Shown one piece after another: positions 7,702 through 14,446 of a stretch of DNA of 50,658 bases. This stretch comes from Nocardioides luteus (lineage in GTDB: Bacteria; Actinomycetota; Actinomycetes; Propionibacteriales; Nocardioidaceae): the NCBI RefSeq assembly GCF_014648595.1, contig NZ_BMRK01000003.1, positions 364,188 to 414,845 of the forward strand, read 5' to 3'. The number at the start of each line of letters is the position of its first letter. The stretch's first letter is position 1. A program made the position numbers and the translations under genes. The notes beneath the pieces were generated by a model. It worked only from the letters and a program-made list of their open reading frames with translations. It did not search any database and was not told the DNA's origin.

Positions 7702-8726
7702 GCCAGTGCCCGCTTCGTCTCGGCGAGGAACTCCGCGAGTGACGGATCGTAGCTCGCCTCGGCTCCGGTCGTCACCAAGAAGGCGTCGACGCCCAGCTCC
7801 CGATAGCGCCGGAGAGACTCCAGGACCCGGTCGTACGAGCCCACCAGCGCCTGCGAGTTCGCGAACCCGCCGAGCAGCTTGGTCAGGCCGGTCCAGAAGC
7901 AGTCGTCGTGGAGCTCCTCGTCGGTCAGCGCCAAGGCCCGCTGACGGCCCACCGAGGTGTCGCCCTTCGACGAGCGCAGGAAGGTGTTCGTCCCCTGCGC
8001 CGCCATGATCTCGTGCTCCACCCCGCGTGCTGCCTGCCAGGCGAGGTCGTCGGTCTCGGCCACGAACAGTCGGAGACTGACGGAGAACCGCATCTCGCGC
8101 CCGTGCCGCTCGCTGGCCTTCCGCACCCGCTCGATGCGTTCGCGGGTGCCCGCGATCGGCTCGCCCCACAGCATGTAGAGATCGGCGTGCTTCGCGCCGA
8201 ACTCGATCGCATCCTCGCTGTCGCCTCCCATGAAGATCGGCACCTGGCCCTGGAACGGGCGCGTCTGCAGCTTGACGGACTCGACGTCGTAGAACTCGCC
8301 GTGGTGGTCGAACGCCTCGGTGCTCGTCCAGGCCCTGCGCACGATGTCCAGGTACTCGGTCGCCCGGCGGTAGCGGTCGGCCTTCGGCGTGCTGTCGCCC
8401 TCGCGCATCAGGTCCTTGTCGCTCCCTCCGACCACCACGTTGAGCGCGAGGCGGCCGCGTGCGAGCACATCGAGCGAGGCGAAGAAGCGCGCGGCGGAGA
8501 CCGGCGACATCACACCGGGGCGATGCGCCATGATCGGGGAGAAGTGGTTGCTGCGGGCGAGCGCGTAGGGCACGACGGCATGGTTGTGCGGCCAGATCGA
8601 CGAGTAGCCGATCAGCACTCGGTCGATGACCTGGGCCTGATCGAGGCTGTCGATGCGCTTCTCGAGCGGACCGGGGTCGGTTTCGCCTCCGACCAGCGGC
8701 TGCGCTCCGGTGAATAGTTCGAACAT
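7698..8726 (-). CDS. SsuD-like FMNH2-dependent LLM monooxygenase
   Basis: 342 aa luciferase-like TIM barrel closest in pattern to alkanesulfonate monooxygenase SsuD: HRPGVMSPVSAAR (about 88-100), GRLALNVVVGG, RYRRATEYLDIVRRAW and PIFMGGDSEDA followed by LWGEP. These are two-component enzymes using reduced flavin from a partner reductase for desulfonation, Baeyer-Villiger or ring-opening oxygenation. The partner is encoded just upstream (minus strand). A good SD (GAAGGGA) precedes the ATG at 8726. The substrate is not deducible; no sulfonate ABC transporter is present, so desulfonation is less likely. Confidence 0.85.
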   Translation of the reverse strand: MFELFTGAQPLVGGETDPGPLEKRIDSLDQAQVIDRVLIGYSSIWPHNHAVVPYALARSNHFSPIMAHRPGVMSPVSAARFFASLDVLARGRLALNVVVGGSDKDLMREGDSTPKADRYRRATEYLDIVRRAWTSTEAFDHHGEFYDVESVKLQTRPFQGQVPIFMGGDSEDAIEFGAKHADLYMLWGEPIAGTRERIERVRKASERHGREMRFSVSLRLFVAETDDLAWQAARGVEHEIMAAQGTNTFLRSSKGDTSVGRQRALALTDEELHDDCFWTGLTKLLGGFANSQALVGSYDRVLESLRRYRELGVDAFLVTTGAEASYDPSLAEFLAETKRALA

Positions 8727-8768
8727 CGGTGTCCCTTCGTGCGACGGAAAATCGGAGGAGCGGCCGGG

Positions 8769-9950
8769 TCAGGCGCTCATGCTCCCGGGCCCGATGGCCC
8801 GGGCAACGTTCAGCAAGGTGTCGCGGTAGCGGACGAAGTCGTCGTGGGTGGAGAACTGCGGCAGGCCGTACGCCGTCAGCACGAGCCGCACCGCGCCCAC
8901 CGAGCCCAGCACCGGGACGGCGACCGTCCGCAGCGGGATCCGGTCCTTCACCGCGAACCTGCGGGGCTCATAGGTCTCGTCGAGCGGGTCGAGCAGGCGC
9001 CCGACCGCTTCGAGCTCCTCCGGCGCCGGCGCGTCGACCGGCAGCCGGTAGAGGGCCCGCTCCAGCGCGAGACTGTCCGGTCCCCCGAGCGTGGCGGACC
9101 AGCCCCGATCGCGTACGCGTTGAGCCAGCCCTCGTGCGTGGTCCCGCTGGCCGGGAGGAAGCTGGGCGACCCAGCGTTCGGGGTCGGACCACGCTGCGAA
9201 CGCCGCCCCGAGCGGAGGCTGGTACGGCATGCGCTGACCGACGCGAGTCGGCAGCCGCCCGGGCTCGGGATGCCCGCTGGTCGCCAGGGCGACGACCTCG
9301 GTGTCGAGGAGGGCAGTCGCCACCACCTCGACTCCGAGCCTTCGCGAAGCCTCGAGCATCAGCGGACGGAGCCGGTCGACGAGCCGGAAGTGCTCGACCA
9401 CCTCCGGCTGGTCCGGCAGGCCGCTCGCGGCGAGCGCCGGCGAGGCGACGGTGCCGTAGCCGCCCTGGAACGACAGCAGCGGAGAGGCTGGGTTCTCGAC
9501 CCGCAGGTCCTGCACCGCCCCCACCACGATGACGTGGTCCCCGGCGTCGTGGACCGCGCTGATCGTGCAGTCGACCCAGGCGACGGCATCGTCCAGCACG
9601 GGTGAGCCCGTCGGGCCCGGCCGCCAGCCGATGCCGTTGAACTTGTCGCCGCCCTTGACGGCGAGCTGGCGCGACACCTGCTCCTGGTCGGCGGTCAGGA
9701 CGTTGGCGCAGAACGCCTCGGTCTCCTGCAGCGCCGCCCACGTGCTCGAGGTGCGCATGGGCAGGAACGCGACGAGCGGGGGATCGAGCGAGACCGAGGT
9801 GAACGACGTCGCGACCATGCCGACAGGTGCGCCTTGGGCATCACGGCCGGTGATGGCCACCACCCCGCTGGGGTAGTGGCCCAGGACGAACCTGAAGAAG
9901 TCGGGGTCGAGGTCACGGACGCCGTCGGGCGTCTCCACAGTGCCGGGCAT
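8769..9950 (-). CDS. Flavin reductase fused to an IclR-effector-like sensor domain
   Basis: 393 aa. Residues about 15-170 are an HpaC/DszD-type flavin reductase domain (HYPSGVVAITGRD, GMVATSFTSVSLDPPLVAF, WVDCTISAVHDAGDHVIVVG), which makes FMNH2 from NAD(P)H. Residues about 185-390 look like a GAF-type IclR effector-binding domain (VVALATSG, RVGQRMPYQPPLGAAFAAW, IPLRTVAVPVLG) with no HTH. By analogy to the C1 reductase of p-hydroxyphenylacetate hydroxylase, which carries a regulatory C-terminal domain, this may let the substrate gate flavin reduction. First gene of the operon, behind island operator 5. Confidence 0.82.
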   Translation of the reverse strand: MPGTVETPDGVRDLDPDFFRFVLGHYPSGVVAITGRDAQGAPVGMVATSFTSVSLDPPLVAFLPMRTSSTWAALQETEAFCANVLTADQEQVSRQLAVKGGDKFNGIGWRPGPTGSPVLDDAVAWVDCTISAVHDAGDHVIVVGAVQDLRVENPASPLLSFQGGYGTVASPALAASGLPDQPEVVEHFRLVDRLRPLMLEASRRLGVEVVATALLDTEVVALATSGHPEPGRLPTRVGQRMPYQPPLGAAFAAWSDPERWVAQLPPGQRDHARGLAQRVRDRGWSATLGGPDSLALERALYRLPVDAPAPEELEAVGRLLDPLDETYEPRRFAVKDRIPLRTVAVPVLGSVGAVRLVLTAYGLPQFSTHDDFVRYRDTLLNVARAIGPGSMSA

Positions 9951-9982
9951 GCCGACACCGTAGGACGCCTACCCGGGAAATG

Positions 9983-9998
9983 CAAGCATGCTTATAAG
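9983..9998 (-). promoter_or_regulatory. Operon promoter -10 with island operator 5
   Basis: Palindrome CAAGCATGCTTA (9983-9994). On the minus strand TATAAG directly precedes it, as at 1719-1724. It overlaps the stop codon of the MarR gene (TAA at 9992-9994), so the regulator's own 3' end carries an operator for the operon it should control. Confidence 0.65.
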
Positions 9999-10489
9999 CC
10001 TTCGAGGTCCGCCGCTTCCCGTTCGACCGCGATGGCGCTGTCGCGCATGAAACCGATCAACCTCGCCCGTTCGGCGTCCGGCAGGTTCTGCGAGAGGGTC
10101 TCGTTGATCTTCAGGACCTCCTCGTCCATCTCGCGCAGCACCTTGCGACCCTTGGCGGTGAGCGTCAGCGACATGGCGCGCTCATTGCCGGAGCTCGTCG
10201 TGCGCTTGACGTACCCCGCCTCGCCGAGCTTCGAGACGATGCGTGTCATCGTCTGAGGCTTGACGAAGCATCGCCGCGAGAGCTGGATCAACGACAGCTG
10301 CGGACGCGACTGGATCACCCGCATCGCGGCATACCCGGACAGCGTCATCCGCCACGGCCGCAGACGCATCGCACCGATCCGAGCGATCGCTCGCTCCAGA
10401 CGGAAGACGGAGTCCACCAGGAGCATCATCTCCGTGTCGTACTCGGAAGACTCGAGGGCGTCGTCGTCGCTCTTCGCAGGTTTGACCAT
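9992..10489 (-). CDS. MarR-family regulator of the catabolic island
   Basis: 165 aa winged-helix regulator: dimerisation helices at both ends, HTH at about 60-95 (LSLIQLSRRCFVKPQTMTRIVSKL) and wing at about 96-115 (EAGYVKRTTSSGNERAMSLTLTAKG, the RRxxDxR-like region). MarR dimers bind short palindromes over promoters and release on binding a phenolic or acidic ligand. It is the only regulator in the island and six AGCATGCT-type palindromes surround it, so it is the likely repressor of all these units, including itself (operator 6 lies 52 nt upstream of its start). Confidence 0.85.
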   Translation of the reverse strand: MVKPAKSDDDALESSEYDTEMMLLVDSVFRLERAIARIGAMRLRPWRMTLSGYAAMRVIQSRPQLSLIQLSRRCFVKPQTMTRIVSKLGEAGYVKRTTSSGNERAMSLTLTAKGRKVLREMDEEVLKINETLSQNLPDAERARLIGFMRDSAIAVEREAADLEGL

Positions 10490-10540
10490 GGGCGCAGTCT
10501 AGGGCCGCAGGACCGGGTCGCTGCATTATCAGTCAGCTTA

Positions 10541-10552
10541 TTCGCATGCTTG
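10541..10552. promoter_or_regulatory. Island operator 6 between marR-like and SnoaL genes
   Basis: TTCGCATGCTTG, the least symmetric copy (GCATGC core at 10544-10549). It lies in the divergent intergenic region. On the minus strand GATAAT (10526-10531) is a good -10 for the MarR gene, with the operator near its -35. Confidence 0.55.
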
Positions 10553-10642
10553 CTAGTCCGACTGTCGCGGTCTATTGTCGTGACGACCTCCGCTCCGGCG
10601 CCCTCACCGACGGAGCCCCACGAATCCGGCAGGAGCAGCCCG

Positions 10643-11110
10643 ATGGCCAATGCCCAGACCACCCAAGAACTCGCAGACATCCGCGAGATCAGACGTCTCG
10701 TGGAGCGCTATGCCTACGCCATGGATCGCCGCAACACCGACCTGATGCGGACCTGCTTCATCCCCGACGCCGATCTGAGCTACTTCGGCGGCCTGAAGCA
10801 GTTCGACGGCAACAGCTTCGCGGACTCTCTGGTCCCGTCCCTGGCCCCGTTCAAGACCGTCAACCACTCGATCAGCAGCATCCGCATCGAGGTCGACGGC
10901 GACGACGCGACCGGCGACCTGCACATCTTCGCGACCATGATGCTCGCCGACTCTCCCTCGGTCATCGTGCGCGGCGTACACGTCGTCGACGGCTACGTGA
11001 GGACCGCCGACGGCTGGAAGGTCGCCAAGCGTCGCCACGCCCCGTTCCTGCAGTACGAGGCCCCACTGACGGACATCGACTTCCCGGGAGTGGGCGGCAT
11101 CAACCCGTGA
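10643..11110 (+). CDS. SnoaL-like (NTF2-fold) protein
   Basis: 155 aa. The N-terminal helix pattern EIRRLVERYAYAMDRRNTDLMRTCFIPDADLSYFGG is typical of SnoaL_4/NTF2-like domains, which include aldol-ketone cyclases, hydroxylases and small dioxygenase beta-like proteins. Residues 60-150 form the cone-shaped beta sheet. Start at 10643 is set by AGGAG at 10631-10635; the longer frame to 10550 would start inside the operator. Single gene behind operator 6, so it belongs to the regulon. Exact reaction unknown; hydratase or isomerase are options. Confidence 0.75.
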   Translation: MANAQTTQELADIREIRRLVERYAYAMDRRNTDLMRTCFIPDADLSYFGGLKQFDGNSFADSLVPSLAPFKTVNHSISSIRIEVDGDDATGDLHIFATMMLADSPSVIVRGVHVVDGYVRTADGWKVAKRRHAPFLQYEAPLTDIDFPGVGGINP

Positions 11111-11131
11111 CCCCTCCTCGCCGCTGAGGGA

Positions 11132-11188
11132 CTATGACAGAGGGTCCGACCTCGTGAAACGTTCACAAGGTCGGACCCTCTGTCATAG
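11132..11188. terminator. Large hairpin closing the catabolic island
   Basis: A 21-bp perfect stem (11132-11152 with 11168-11188), and the 15-nt loop itself holds GTGAA-ACG-TTCAC. Begins 22 nt after the SnoaL stop codon. No U-tract on either strand; probably a bidirectional terminator or a boundary element. Confidence 0.65.
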
Positions 11189-11257
11189 CGGCCCGCAGAC
11201 GACCTCACGCACCAGGCACCGGGCGACGTTCCGTGCATATCGCCCAGAGAAACGAAG

Positions 11258-11294
11258 AAGGCCCCTCGCCGGGCTTTCGCCGACCAGGGGCCTT
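11258..11294 (-). terminator. Terminator of tRNA-Arg
   Basis: AAGGCCCCT (11258-11266) and AGGGGCCTT (11286-11294) with an internal CGCCGGGC/GCCG mini-stem. On the minus strand it is followed by CTTCTTCGTTTC, directly downstream of the tRNA. Confidence 0.7.
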
Positions 11295-11305
11295 TCTGTG
11301 TTCTG

Positions 11306-11378
11306 CGCGCCTGTAGGGATTCGAACCCCAAACCTTCTGATCCGTAGTCAGATGCTCTATCCGTTGAGCTACAGGCGC
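11306..11378 (-). tRNA. tRNA-Arg(ACG)
   Basis: Cloverleaf with 7-bp acceptor GCGCCTG/CAGGCGC, TAGCTCAACGGATAGAGCA D-arm, anticodon ACG (11343-11345 complement) in CTGACTACGGATCAG, and GGTTCGAATCC T-arm. CCA is not encoded. Confidence 0.96.
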
Positions 11379-11485
11379 AGTGTTACCGAAGCAACGTGTA
11401 GAACAGTAGCGGAAGATGGTCCGTGACCAGAAATCGCCACGTGTGAGAAGATCTGGCGCTAGCCACAGCATCGGGGAGGTGGAGC

Positions 11486-12541
11486 GTGAGCAAGCGTCGA
11501 CCCACGCCGTCCGGCGAGGAGGAGAACGTGACCGAAGAAGGACGCGCGCCCACAACGCGTGCGCTGCTCGAAGCCAAGGGCATCGAGCTCTTCGAGTTGA
11601 TCGCCGAGAAAGGCCTTCTGCCCTCTTCCGACGAACGGATCAACGAAGGCGGGGAGTTCGTCGACGCTCTGGCCGCGCTGGTCGAGCTCGGTCTCGTACG
11701 GCAGCCTGCCGAGGACCCGACCGTCTGGACCACCGTCGATCCCGCGACCGTCCAAGCACAGGTCGTCACCCCGATGACCCAGGAGGGCATCCGGCTCCTC
11801 CAAGAGTCAGCGGAGTGGGCGAACGACTTCGCCGCGCTTCGGAGCGCGTGGCGACGATCCGCCCCCACTGACGAGCTCGGCCCGTTCGCCTATATGCACG
11901 GGTCCGCAGTGCAGCGATACATCGACTCTCTCGTAGCAGAGTGCGAGTTTGAGGCGCTCACAGCACAACCGCAGGATGGTCGCGATACCGGCGCCGTGCT
12001 GTCGAACGCGATTCAGAAGGACACGCAACTGATCAAACGAGGCGTCAAGCTTCGCACTCTCTATCAGCACGCAGCACGACGAAACAGCGGTACCAGGGAG
12101 TACGTAGCCGCCGTGACCGCAGCCGGCGGCGAGGTACGCACTCTGGACGAGTTCTTCAACAGGACCATGATCTTCGACCGAAACGTGGCGATCATCCCAG
12201 GGCCTGAAGGCGTCGCGACCGCAGTTGCGATCCGTGAGCCCGCGGTCGTCAACTACCTGGTCGACGTCTTTGAGAGGGCCTGGGAGCGAGGTCGCCCGTT
12301 CTCGGCGGCTGACTCGTCCACCTTGAAGGACATCGCCGGTGAGCAGCGGGCAATGACGCTGCGGATGCTGATCGAGGGGCACTCCGACCCGGCGGCGTCA
12401 AAGCGGCTCGGCGTGAGTCCACGTACTTACGCCGGGTACGTGTCAGACCTCAAGGAAGAGTACGACGCGGATACGCGCTTCCAACTGGGCTACGAGATCG
12501 GGCGTGCCGGCGGCGGGATCGGCGAAGGGTTCTCTGACTGA
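11486..12541 (+). CDS. LuxR-type regulator with TrmB/PLD-like N-terminal region
   Basis: 351 aa. Residues about 20-115 resemble a TrmB-like winged helix; about 140-285 resemble the TrmB/PLD-like sensor seen in actinobacterial LuxR proteins (LYQHAARRNSGTREYVAAVTAAGGEVRT, FFNRTMIFDRNVAIIPG). A C-terminal LuxR-type HTH follows (about 305-345: MLIEGHSDPAASKRLGVSPRTYAGYVSDL). It faces the secreted DTTWPN peptide gene tail to tail, which suggests that the peptide is its signal or target. GTG at 11486 has GGGAGG at a fair distance; GTG at 11528 with GGAGGAG is an equally good start. Codon use is visibly less GC-biased than in the neighbours, and it sits between two tRNAs, hinting at acquisition. Confidence 0.75.
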   Translation: MSKRRPTPSGEEENVTEEGRAPTTRALLEAKGIELFELIAEKGLLPSSDERINEGGEFVDALAALVELGLVRQPAEDPTVWTTVDPATVQAQVVTPMTQEGIRLLQESAEWANDFAALRSAWRRSAPTDELGPFAYMHGSAVQRYIDSLVAECEFEALTAQPQDGRDTGAVLSNAIQKDTQLIKRGVKLRTLYQHAARRNSGTREYVAAVTAAGGEVRTLDEFFNRTMIFDRNVAIIPGPEGVATAVAIREPAVVNYLVDVFERAWERGRPFSAADSSTLKDIAGEQRAMTLRMLIEGHSDPAASKRLGVSPRTYAGYVSDLKEEYDADTRFQLGYEIGRAGGGIGEGFSD

Positions 12542-12568
12542 GAGTTGGAACTCGCCTTCGCCCAGGCG

Positions 12569-12596
12569 GAATCCCCCAGCATCTGCCGGGGGATTC
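12569..12596. terminator. Terminator between regulator and peptide gene
   Basis: GAATCCCCC (12569-12577) with GGGGGATTC (12588-12596), 10-nt loop, in the 68-nt gap between the two convergent genes. Confidence 0.65.
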
Positions 12597-12609
12597 GCAA
12601 CCGAGTTGC

Positions 12610-12750
12610 CTAGTTAGGCCACGTGGTGTCGCTCGCAATGATGTTCGGCCACGTGGTGTCGGCCTGAGCAGGAGCACTTGCGAAGAAGCTGACAGCAACG
12701 GTGGCGGCCGAGGCCAGCGTGAGCGCAACTGCGGTGCGTACGAACTTCAT
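12610..12750 (-). CDS. Small secreted peptide precursor with repeated DTTWPN
   Basis: 46 codons, too short for ordinary gene callers. The N terminus MKFVRTAVALTLASAA... is a classic Sec signal (K/R, hydrophobic core, cleavage after APAQA at residue 30). The predicted mature peptide is 16 residues, DTTWPNIIASDTTWPN: an exact hexapeptide repeat with a 4-residue spacer, encoded by two 15-nt identical DNA stretches 30 nt apart (12617-12631 and 12647-12661). A strong SD (GGAAGGA) precedes the ATG at 12750. No Cys, so not a defensin-like or lasso peptide. Adjacent to a LuxR/TrmB-like regulator. Secreted signal is the favoured reading; an antimicrobial or cell-wall peptide is the alternative. Confidence 0.82.
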   Translation of the reverse strand: MKFVRTAVALTLASAATVAVSFFASAPAQADTTWPNIIASDTTWPN

Positions 12751-12803
12751 GTTCTTTCCTTCCTGGTCTCGAGGCCGACAGGTGCCGAGAGGCCTACGGA
12801 CTG

Positions 12804-12830
12804 ATTATTGTGCACATCACCGTGTTACGG
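12804..12830 (-). promoter_or_regulatory. Putative control region of the peptide gene
   Basis: Upstream of the peptide start lie AATAAT on the minus strand (12804-12809) as a -10 candidate, TGTGCACA (12809-12816, palindrome) and CCGTGTTACGG (12820-12830, palindrome). No clear -35 is seen, as expected for an activator-dependent promoter. The palindromes are candidate sites for the neighbouring LuxR-type protein. Confidence 0.4.
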
Positions 12831-12884
12831 ATAGTTCTCGTTCCGGCGTACGGTCGTGCACTGCACAAAAATGCAGGTCAGAAA

Positions 12885-12919
12885 CGAGTTTGGCCCCCTC
12901 GCGAAGGGGGCCAAACTCG
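12885..12919 (-). terminator. Terminator of tRNA-Ser(GCT)
   Basis: Perfect 15-bp stem CGAGTTTGGCCCCCT (12885-12899) / complement (12905-12919), 5-nt loop, 7 nt past the tRNA 3' end on the minus strand. Confidence 0.8.
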
Positions 12920-12926
12920 GTGAAAC

Positions 12927-13020
12927 TGGCGGAGGCGGAGGGATTTGAACCCTCGATGGGGTTTAAGCCCCAAACTCGATTAGCAGTCGAGCGCCATAGA
13001 CCAGACTAGGCGACGCCTCC
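12927..13020 (-). tRNA. tRNA-Ser(GCT)
   Basis: Class II tRNA: acceptor GGAGGCG/CGCCTCC, anticodon GCT (12982-12984 complement), long variable arm (TTTGGGGCTTAAACCCC) and GGTTCAAATCC T-arm. CCA is encoded (12927-12929 complement). Confidence 0.96.
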
Positions 13021-13063
13021 ATACCGCGCGAACAGGCTACAAGACCGGCAGGCCTGGGACCAA

Positions 13064-13558
13064 TCAGGGCGCTTCGGTGGTTCCCGAGCCGGTGTCGAGA
13101 GGCTTGATCGTGGCCTTCAGGAAGCCCTGGAGCTCGCGCACGAACTGCTCACGGTCGAGGGCGAGGATGGTCACCGGGATGATGGTCGCGCCGCCCTTCT
13201 TGAGCCGCAGCTCGAGGCAGGGGGTACCGGCGGGCATCGTGGTCACCGCCTCCTGGATGTCGGCCCAGCGGGCCTCACGCACGCCCGCACCGCGCACGAA
13301 CGAGACGCGGTAGCCCTGGGCGCTGGCGCGCAGGACGTACGCCTTGTTGCGGAGCCACCAGCCGAACCCGGCCACGGCGACGACGCCGACGACGAGCGGG
13401 ATGAAGAGCCAGGCGAAGTCGATCCGGGCCGCGATCACGATCGCCGTACCGGCGAAGACGAGGAGCGCCAGCCCGACCACGGAGGCGCCCAGGAGGCGGG
13501 CCTGCACGGTGGGAGCGAGGCGGTAGTAGGTGAGCTCAGCGGTCGACACGCTCCCCAT
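13064..13558 (-). CDS. Two-helix membrane protein with PH-like domain
   Basis: 164 aa. Two hydrophobic helices at about 25-65 (GASVVGLALLVFAGTAIVIAA; WLFIPLVVGVVAVAGFGWWL) follow a short cytoplasmic start (TYYRLAP). Residues 70-150 form a bacterial PH-like beta region (AYVLRASAQGYRVSFVRGAGVREARWADIQEAV), common in actinobacterial membrane proteins of unknown role. ATG at 13558 or 13588 are both possible; no SD is seen before either. It faces a divergent small gene across a perfect palindrome. Function unknown. Confidence 0.65.
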   Translation of the reverse strand: MGSVSTAELTYYRLAPTVQARLLGASVVGLALLVFAGTAIVIAARIDFAWLFIPLVVGVVAVAGFGWWLRNKAYVLRASAQGYRVSFVRGAGVREARWADIQEAVTTMPAGTPCLELRLKKGGATIIPVTILALDREQFVRELQGFLKATIKPLDTGSGTTEAP

Positions 13559-13604
13559 TGTGACCGACACGCGCGCGGGAGACCGCATCGGCTTGATCAG
13601 GCAC

Positions 13605-13618
13605 GTGACCTAGGTCAC
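13605..13618. promoter_or_regulatory. 14-bp perfect palindrome in a divergent promoter
   Basis: GTGACCTAGGTCAC, exactly symmetric, 9 nt before the start at 13628 and about 46 nt from 13558. Placement fits an operator shared by the two divergent genes. Regulator unknown. Confidence 0.5.
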
Positions 13619-13627
13619 ACTTTACTT

Positions 13628-13954
13628 ATGACAGGTGTGCTTCCACATGATTCGGATGCTCTTCGGGCCCTGGATACCGCGATCGCTGCTCCCCGCCCCG
13701 AGGAGAACGTCGGCCTCTGGCGATGGGAGGTGCGGCAGCGTCTCAACGGCGTACGCGACTCGCTGCTGACCCTCGAGAACGGTCAGGAGTGGCATGCGCT
13801 CGCCGACGTCAGCGTGCTCCGCGACCGCGGCACGCTGCTGAGCCGGCTCGCCGTGCTCGCGGACGACGTGCTCGACCGTACGGACCTCGAGAACCTGCTC
13901 CTCGAACTGCGGCAGGTGATGATCGACGTCGACCGGCACCTGCAGGAGGTCTAG
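13628..13954 (+). CDS. Conserved actinobacterial hypothetical protein
   Basis: 108 aa, all-helical, acidic. The pattern LWRWEVRQRLNGVRDSLLTLE and LRDRGTLLSRLAVLADDVLDR recurs in short actinobacterial proteins of unknown function. No catalytic motif, signal or TM. Coiled-coil-like spacing suggests a protein-interaction role. ATG at 13628 lies shortly after the GTGACCTAGGTCAC palindrome. Confidence 0.7.
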   Translation: MTGVLPHDSDALRALDTAIAAPRPEENVGLWRWEVRQRLNGVRDSLLTLENGQEWHALADVSVLRDRGTLLSRLAVLADDVLDRTDLENLLLELRQVMIDVDRHLQEV

Positions 13955-13956
13955 CT

Positions 13957-14038
13957 CCAGCTTTCGCTGGCGCTCAATCTGGCAGGGCCACGCCCGCGCC
14001 AACGCCCCCTCAGCCAGCTTTCGCTGGCGCTCAATCTG
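13957..14038. repeat. Two copies of a 25-bp repeat with a small hairpin
   Basis: Identical 25-bp units at 13957-13981 and 14014-14038 (57-nt period). Each begins CCAGCTTTCGCTGG, which on the minus strand is CCAGC-GAAA-GCTGG, a GNRA-type tetraloop hairpin, followed by CGCTCAATCTG. They lie between the hypothetical gene and the 3' end of tRNA-Ser(TGA). Confidence 0.8.
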
Positions 14039-14123
14039 CAGAGGGGGCGGGATTCGAACCCGCGGTAGGTCTCCCTACGACCGCTTTCAAGGCGGTTCCG
14101 ATCGGCCACTCCGGCACCCCTCC
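14039..14123 (-). tRNA. tRNA-Ser(TGA)
   Basis: Class II tRNA: acceptor GGAGGGG with CCCCTCT (one terminal G-U), anticodon TGA (14087-14089 complement) in CCGCCTTGAAAGCGG, variable arm GTAGGGAGACCTAC, T-arm GGTTCGAATCC. CCA not encoded. Confidence 0.95.
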
Positions 14124-14166
14124 ATGCGCCCGTGGGCGCGTCAACGGAGTCTAGTGCGCCACCGGG

Positions 14167-14397
14167 TCAGGCGCTCAACTCCACGAGCACGTCACCCTCC
14201 TGGACGACGTCTCCGGTGGCGACCTTGACCGCGACGACCGTGCCCGGCGCCTCGGCGAGGACGGGGATCTCCATCTTCATCGACTCCAGCAGCATGACGG
14301 TGTCACCTGCGGCGACCTTGTCCCCTGGCTGCACTCCGACGCTCATGACGTTCGCGACCATCTCGGCAGCGATCGTGGTGGGGGTTCTGCGGTTCAT
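14167..14397 (-). CDS. Stand-alone biotinyl/lipoyl attachment-domain protein
   Basis: 76 aa, only a biotinyl domain: the attachment lysine is in ESMKMEIP (about residues 38-45), flanked by the usual Gly/Pro turns (VQPGDKVAAGD, VVQEGDVLV). It carries CO2 for an acyl-CoA or pyruvate-type carboxylase whose other subunits are not here, or serves as a free carrier. A -10 TACGTT lies 7 nt ahead of the ATG, so the message is probably leaderless. Confidence 0.85.
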   Translation of the reverse strand: MNRRTPTTIAAEMVANVMSVGVQPGDKVAAGDTVMLLESMKMEIPVLAEAPGTVVAVKVATGDVVQEGDVLVELSA

Positions 14398-14446
14398 ACC
14401 CCAGAACGTACGGGTTACCCGGTGGTATCCCTAGTCAGAACGGGCC

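Noticed and set aside
12617-12661. Repeated CACGTG (GGCCACGTGGTGTCG twice) as a regulator binding site
   Set aside because: The repeat is explained by coding for DTTW twice; a single CACGTG at 11438-11443 upstream of the regulator is too common to count as evidence.
11300-14123. Integrative element using the three tRNA genes as att sites
   Set aside because: No integrase, recombinase or duplicated tRNA 3' end is visible, although the LuxR/peptide pair has less GC-biased codons.
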